Shown piece after piece: positions 60,740 through 64,000 of a stretch of DNA of 64,000 nucleotides. The translations under genes were made by a program, and so were the position numbers. Below the pieces are notes generated by a model. It did no database searches. It saw only the letters and a program-made list of their open reading frames with translations, and was not told the origin of the DNA. Source of the DNA: Dyadobacter frigoris. GTDB lineage: Bacteria; Bacteroidota; Bacteroidia; Cytophagales; Spirosomataceae. Location of the stretch: positions 62,001-126,000 of the forward strand of contig NZ_SZVO01000014.1 in assembly GCF_005280585.1 (NCBI RefSeq). The letters are read 5' to 3'. The first letter of the stretch is position 1. Each line of letters starts with the position of its first letter.

Positions 60740-60933
60740 AAATTTGTTCCTGATTCAAATTTTACGGTCTTTCCCTCCTTTATTTGTTGCTCACTTTTTC
60801 TTATTTTTTCTACAAATTTCGGATCATAAGGACTGTCTGAATCCTCCTTGTAATTTACTTCAAATCCCTTCAATAATGCCTTAACGGCTTTAATGATTTG
60901 TGGATCCTCAGTTTCAATAGTAAGTGTTGTCAT
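60715..60933 (-). CDS. DUF2683-type antitoxin
   Basis: A 72-aa protein (TLTIETEDPQIIKAVKALLKGFEVNY...) of the DUF2683/Bacteroidota YoeB-antitoxin type, from memory. It precedes and overlaps the YoeB-type toxin gene by 25 bases; the acidic Asp/Ser/Pro-rich middle and helical C-terminus suit an antitoxin. Confidence 0.85.
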   Translation of the reverse strand: MTTLTIETEDPQIIKAVKALLKGFEVNYKEDSDSPYDPKFVEKIRKSEQQIKEGKTVKFESGTNLWDLATTK

Positions 60934-60987
60934 AGTGTTTCAGAATTAATTTCAATTTAAAATTAACAATTTGAATGAAATAAATCA

Positions 60988-62568
60988 CTATTTCGAAAAA
61001 ACCTCATCAACAACATACCCATTATTCTTCAAATATTCTTTCCAATCTTCAACCAAAAAGTTTTTCAAAACGCGTGGGAATTTGTTTTGCCCGCCCATCT
61101 TTCCTTTTGATTCCATCCAGCCATAAAAAGCCTTATTGGGAAGTACAGTAACGAAAATATCTTTCAGAGCGTGCTTGCGTTCCACAGCATAATCGTCATT
61201 TAATTCAGCAAGTTTTGCATCGATTTTGGTTTTCAAAATCTCAGGATCAACATTATTTTCATCCACGCCTATATACCAGTGATGTGCAAATAACGAATCG
61301 TGTTCAACACCGCAAACAGTAAATTCCTTAACAGTCAGACCTAATTCATCAGAAATTAAATCAACCGCTTTATTCATATTATCAACTGAAAGATGCTCTC
61401 CGCATAAGCTTAAATAATGCTTCGTGCGGCCTGTGATGACAATTTCTGCCTTGACTTTATCAACAAATTTTACAGTATCGCCAATCAGGTAACGCCATGC
61501 ACCTGAGCAAGTTGAGATTAAGAGTGCATATTCCTTTCCTTCTTCAACCTGGTCGACCATCAGTGTTTCTGGTGAAGCGACTATGGTACCCTCCGAATCA
61601 AAATTCTTTTCATTGAAAGGAACAAATTCGAAGAAAATTCCATTGTCCAAAACCAGTGCCATTCCGGCGGCACCCGGACGATTTTGGTAGGCGATAAAGC
61701 CTTCCGACGCCAAATAAGTATTAATATAAATTAACGGCCTGGCAAGCAATTTTTCAAAGCCTTTACGATAAGGTTCAAAAGAAACTCCGCCATGGGCAAA
61801 CACCTGAAGATTTGGCCAGATATCGTGGATTGTTTTTACTTTGTAATGGGCAATGATCTTTTCCATCAAAAGCTGAATCCAGGCCGGTACGCCTACAATA
61901 AAACCGATATCCCATTCATGCGCTTTGAGTGTTATTTCTTCAAGTTTTAATCCCCAGTCTTTTTCAGAAGCAATTTTTTCGCCCGGTTTGTAATAGGGAC
62001 GAAACCAGGCAGGGATCTGGCTGGCTGTTATTCCACTCAAATCACCTTCGTAATGAGAGTCCTGATTGTTAAGGTTTGTACTTCCGCCCAACATCAAAAA
62101 TCCTTTTTCATATAAATCGTCCGGCAGGTCTTTATAACTCCCGAGCGATAATATTTGTCGGATACTGGTTTTCTGAATGGCTTTTGACATTGCCTTTGTT
62201 ACCGGAATATGCTTGGTAGCAGCTTCCGAAGTCCCAGAACTTAGTGCATAATATTTAATGCTTCCGGGCCAGCAAATGTCTTTTTCTCCGTCCAGTGAAC
62301 GGTGCCACCATTCTTTAAAAATGGCGTTATAATCATAAACCGGAACTGATTTTTTGTACTGTTCATAAAAGGCACCTTTGTTGCCAAACAAGATGGACGA
62401 TAACAATTCATCAAAATTGTATTTTTCACCAAACTCGGTATACCTGGCCTTCGCCAAAAGTTTTGCTAATGTCTTTTTCTGCTGCTGATGAATGGTTGCC
62501 TTCTTCCTGTTAGCAACGATGTTACTCAACCGGATTCCTCTTTTTAGCAAACTTCCTACAATGGCCAT
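60988..62568 (-). CDS. GH3 auxin-responsive promoter family protein
   Basis: A 526-aa GH3-fold (acyl-adenylate/firefly-luciferase-superfamily) enzyme. Motifs: SLDGEKDICWPGSIKYYALSSGTSEAATKHIPVTKAM (in parts; the SGTSE phosphate-binding loop), YLASEGFIAYQNRPG, LISTCSGAWRYLIGDTVKFVD and VITGRTKHYLSLCGEHLS. Plant GH3s conjugate amino acids to auxin or jasmonate; bacterial homologues have unknown substrates. It is followed in transcription order by nothing close; surE lies 20 bases upstream on the same strand. Confidence 0.88.
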   Translation of the reverse strand: MAIVGSLLKRGIRLSNIVANRKKATIHQQQKKTLAKLLAKARYTEFGEKYNFDELLSSILFGNKGAFYEQYKKSVPVYDYNAIFKEWWHRSLDGEKDICWPGSIKYYALSSGTSEAATKHIPVTKAMSKAIQKTSIRQILSLGSYKDLPDDLYEKGFLMLGGSTNLNNQDSHYEGDLSGITASQIPAWFRPYYKPGEKIASEKDWGLKLEEITLKAHEWDIGFIVGVPAWIQLLMEKIIAHYKVKTIHDIWPNLQVFAHGGVSFEPYRKGFEKLLARPLIYINTYLASEGFIAYQNRPGAAGMALVLDNGIFFEFVPFNEKNFDSEGTIVASPETLMVDQVEEGKEYALLISTCSGAWRYLIGDTVKFVDKVKAEIVITGRTKHYLSLCGEHLSVDNMNKAVDLISDELGLTVKEFTVCGVEHDSLFAHHWYIGVDENNVDPEILKTKIDAKLAELNDDYAVERKHALKDIFVTVLPNKAFYGWMESKGKMGGQNKFPRVLKNFLVEDWKEYLKNNGYVVDEVFSK

Positions 62569-62588
62569 AGCTGATTTTCTAACGTGGG

Positions 62589-63356
62589 TTATAAATTCCA
62601 GGTTTCAAGCTCTTTCAAAGCTTTATACCCGGTTAAATCATATTGACAAGGTACAACGGAAATGTAATTATTGTCCAATGCCCAAACATCTGTATCTTCT
62701 TTTTCTGTATCAAAGTTGACAAACTTGCCTGCCATCCAAAGATAACCACGACCGTTTGGATCAACGCGGTGATCAAATTTTTCCTGCCATTTTGCATGTG
62801 CCTGGCGGCAAACTTTCACACCTTTTATCGCATCATCAGACTTTACAGGAATATTAACGTTCAGTGCTATGCCCTTTGGTATACCATGTTTTAACGCAGA
62901 TTCAGTGATGGATTTTATAAAGGGTATGCCATGACTAAAATCAGCATCCTCTCTGTAATCACACAATGAAAAACCAATCGCCGGAATTCCTTCAATAGCG
63001 CCTTCAATGGCTGCGGACATGGTTCCGGAGTAAAGTACACTGATAGAACTGTTACTTCCGTGATTTATTCCGCTTACAATTAAATCAGGTTTTCTGTCTT
63101 GTAATACATAGTTTTTCGCCAGTTTAACACAGTCTGCCGGTGTTCCTGAGCATTCGTATTCTACAACATCTTCAAAGATATGCGTTTCATATAATCGCAA
63201 TGGTTCACCAATTGTGATGGCGTGGCCCATTCCGGATTGCGGACTATTCGGCGCTACAACGATGACATCGCCAATGGTTTTCATGACGTTAACCAATGTG
63301 CGAATTCCTAACGATGTTATTCCGTCATCATTTGTAACTAAAATAAGTGGTTTCAT
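62589..63356 (-). CDS. surE: 5'/3'-nucleotidase SurE
   Basis: A 255-aa metal-dependent nucleotidase. The start is LILVTNDDGITSLGI (metal Asp pair), with VVAPNSPQSGMGHAITI, SGINHGSNSS and LYSGTMSAAIEGA. It dephosphorylates nucleoside monophosphates and helps in stationary-phase survival. Followed 20 bases later by the GH3-family gene, so likely a two-gene operon. Confidence 0.95.
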   Translation of the reverse strand: MKPLILVTNDDGITSLGIRTLVNVMKTIGDVIVVAPNSPQSGMGHAITIGEPLRLYETHIFEDVVEYECSGTPADCVKLAKNYVLQDRKPDLIVSGINHGSNSSISVLYSGTMSAAIEGAIEGIPAIGFSLCDYREDADFSHGIPFIKSITESALKHGIPKGIALNVNIPVKSDDAIKGVKVCRQAHAKWQEKFDHRVDPNGRGYLWMAGKFVNFDTEKEDTDVWALDNNYISVVPCQYDLTGYKALKELETWNL

Positions 63357-63481
63357 ATATTAATTCAAAATTTTACTCAGCTTTATATCCACAGAAATTC
63401 AAGGAACTTTGTCGATGAAAATTAATTATTTTTGTGGTCAACAGGATTCAATTTTACTTTAAAAAATCAAATTTAAGGAAT

Positions 63482-63982
63482 ATGCCTTCATTCTCAATAA
63501 AGCATGCTACTCTTGCCGACATACCCGTCGTGATCCAAATTCAGGAAAAAACGTGGGAACCGACTTACCGTGAAATCCTTACCAAAGAGCAAATAGATTA
63601 TATGTTCGAAAAAATATATTCTAAAAATGCGCTGGAAAATCAAATGACACAGGGTGGACAACAATTTATGCTTTTATTCAATGCAGAAGATCCCGAAGGT
63701 TTCGCTGCAATATCGGAGGAAGAACCCGGATATTTCAAGTTACACAAGATTTATGTACTTCCAACAACACAGGGAACGGGAGCCGGAAAATTTTTACTGA
63801 CCGAGGTAGAAAATTATGTCAGATCGCTGGGTGGAAAAAAACTTGCGCTGAATGTGAACCGGTATAATAAAGCCAGGTCATTTTACGAGCGAATGGATTT
63901 CAATGTTACAAAAGAAGTTGATGTTCCAATTGGTCCTTACTGGATGAATGATTTCATCATGGAGAAACAATTGGAACAATAA
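63482..63982 (+). CDS. GNAT family N-acetyltransferase
   Basis: A 166-aa acetyltransferase starting at the ATG at 63482 (AAGGA a few bases upstream; a GTG at 63434 is the alternative). The acetyl-CoA loop is YVLPTTQGTGAGKFLL (Q-x-x-G-x-G/A), followed by LNVNRYNKARSFYERMDF. Substrate unknown. Complete, 18 bases before the window end. Confidence 0.92.
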   Translation: MPSFSIKHATLADIPVVIQIQEKTWEPTYREILTKEQIDYMFEKIYSKNALENQMTQGGQQFMLLFNAEDPEGFAAISEEEPGYFKLHKIYVLPTTQGTGAGKFLLTEVENYVRSLGGKKLALNVNRYNKARSFYERMDFNVTKEVDVPIGPYWMNDFIMEKQLEQ

Positions 63983-64000
63983 CGATCAGGCCTGCTCTTT

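Noticed and set aside
1..64000. tRNA, rRNA and CRISPR arrays
   Set aside because: No cloverleaf/TTCGA-type arms, rRNA segments or regularly spaced repeats were seen when reading the gene-free stretches.

Overview
The window is a chromosomal segment of a Bacteroidota bacterium, most likely a Cytophagales member close to Dyadobacter or Spirosoma (inference; no rRNA is present). Supporting signs are a gldC gliding-motility gene, a type III glutamine synthetase beside a type II enzyme, the long plant/Chlamydia-like IspG, a LuxC-type acyl-CoA reductase beside a ferredoxin, several families largely confined to Bacteroidota (DUF4159, DUF6728, DUF2683), weak Shine-Dalgarno signals, and TTTG/TAnnTTTG promoter elements. 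Coding is dense, both strands are used, and no tRNA, rRNA or CRISPR array was seen.

Layout. 1-9 kb: a truncated TPR sensor kinase, then housekeeping genes (3-methyladenine glycosylase, YicC, PdxA, a hydroxyacid dehydrogenase, L25, PRPP synthetase, PAP2 phosphatase, TrpS). 9-15 kb: a toxin-antitoxin pair whose toxin is frameshifted, DUF2461, DnaE, thioredoxin and a cluster of GGCTCC hairpins. 15-23.5 kb: a beta-lactamase-fold hydrolase, an aldose epimerase and an aminotransferase, followed by five minus-strand genes: an ATP-grasp-like protein, a class I glutamine amidotransferase, a GCS2/YbdK carboxylate-amine ligase, a second ATP-grasp enzyme with a basic low-complexity tail, and an esterase. 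This ligase-rich set looks like a pathway for an uncharacterised peptide or amide and is the best candidate here for an undescribed system.

23.7-37.5 kb: a CarboxypepD_reg protein, an esterase, acyl-CoA reductase and ferredoxin, then nitrogen assimilation (outer-membrane porin, AmtB, GSIII, an acidic unknown protein, GSII), interrupted by MtaB and an LTA-synthase-like sulfatase. 37.9-50.3 kb: RsmE, DUF4159, a desaturase, a two-component system fused by overlap to a nucleotidase and an E2 acyltransferase, CinA, DUF4197, GldC, a RelE-type toxin-antitoxin pair, MmcQ, DUF6728 and IspG.

50.5-64 kb: an operon of GH109-like oxidoreductase, FucP-type sugar permease and GHMP kinase (probable amino sugar or galactose use); overlapping PTPS/QueD and FolE genes; a complete IS3-like element with 26-bp inverted repeats, inserted at the foot of a terminator hairpin; a Tat-exported TIM-barrel isomerase; a cation efflux transporter; Nudix and LysE genes; a YoeB-type toxin-antitoxin pair; a GH3-family protein; SurE; and a GNAT acetyltransferase. 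Convergent gene pairs are separated by long, nearly perfect palindromes that should terminate transcription from both sides.
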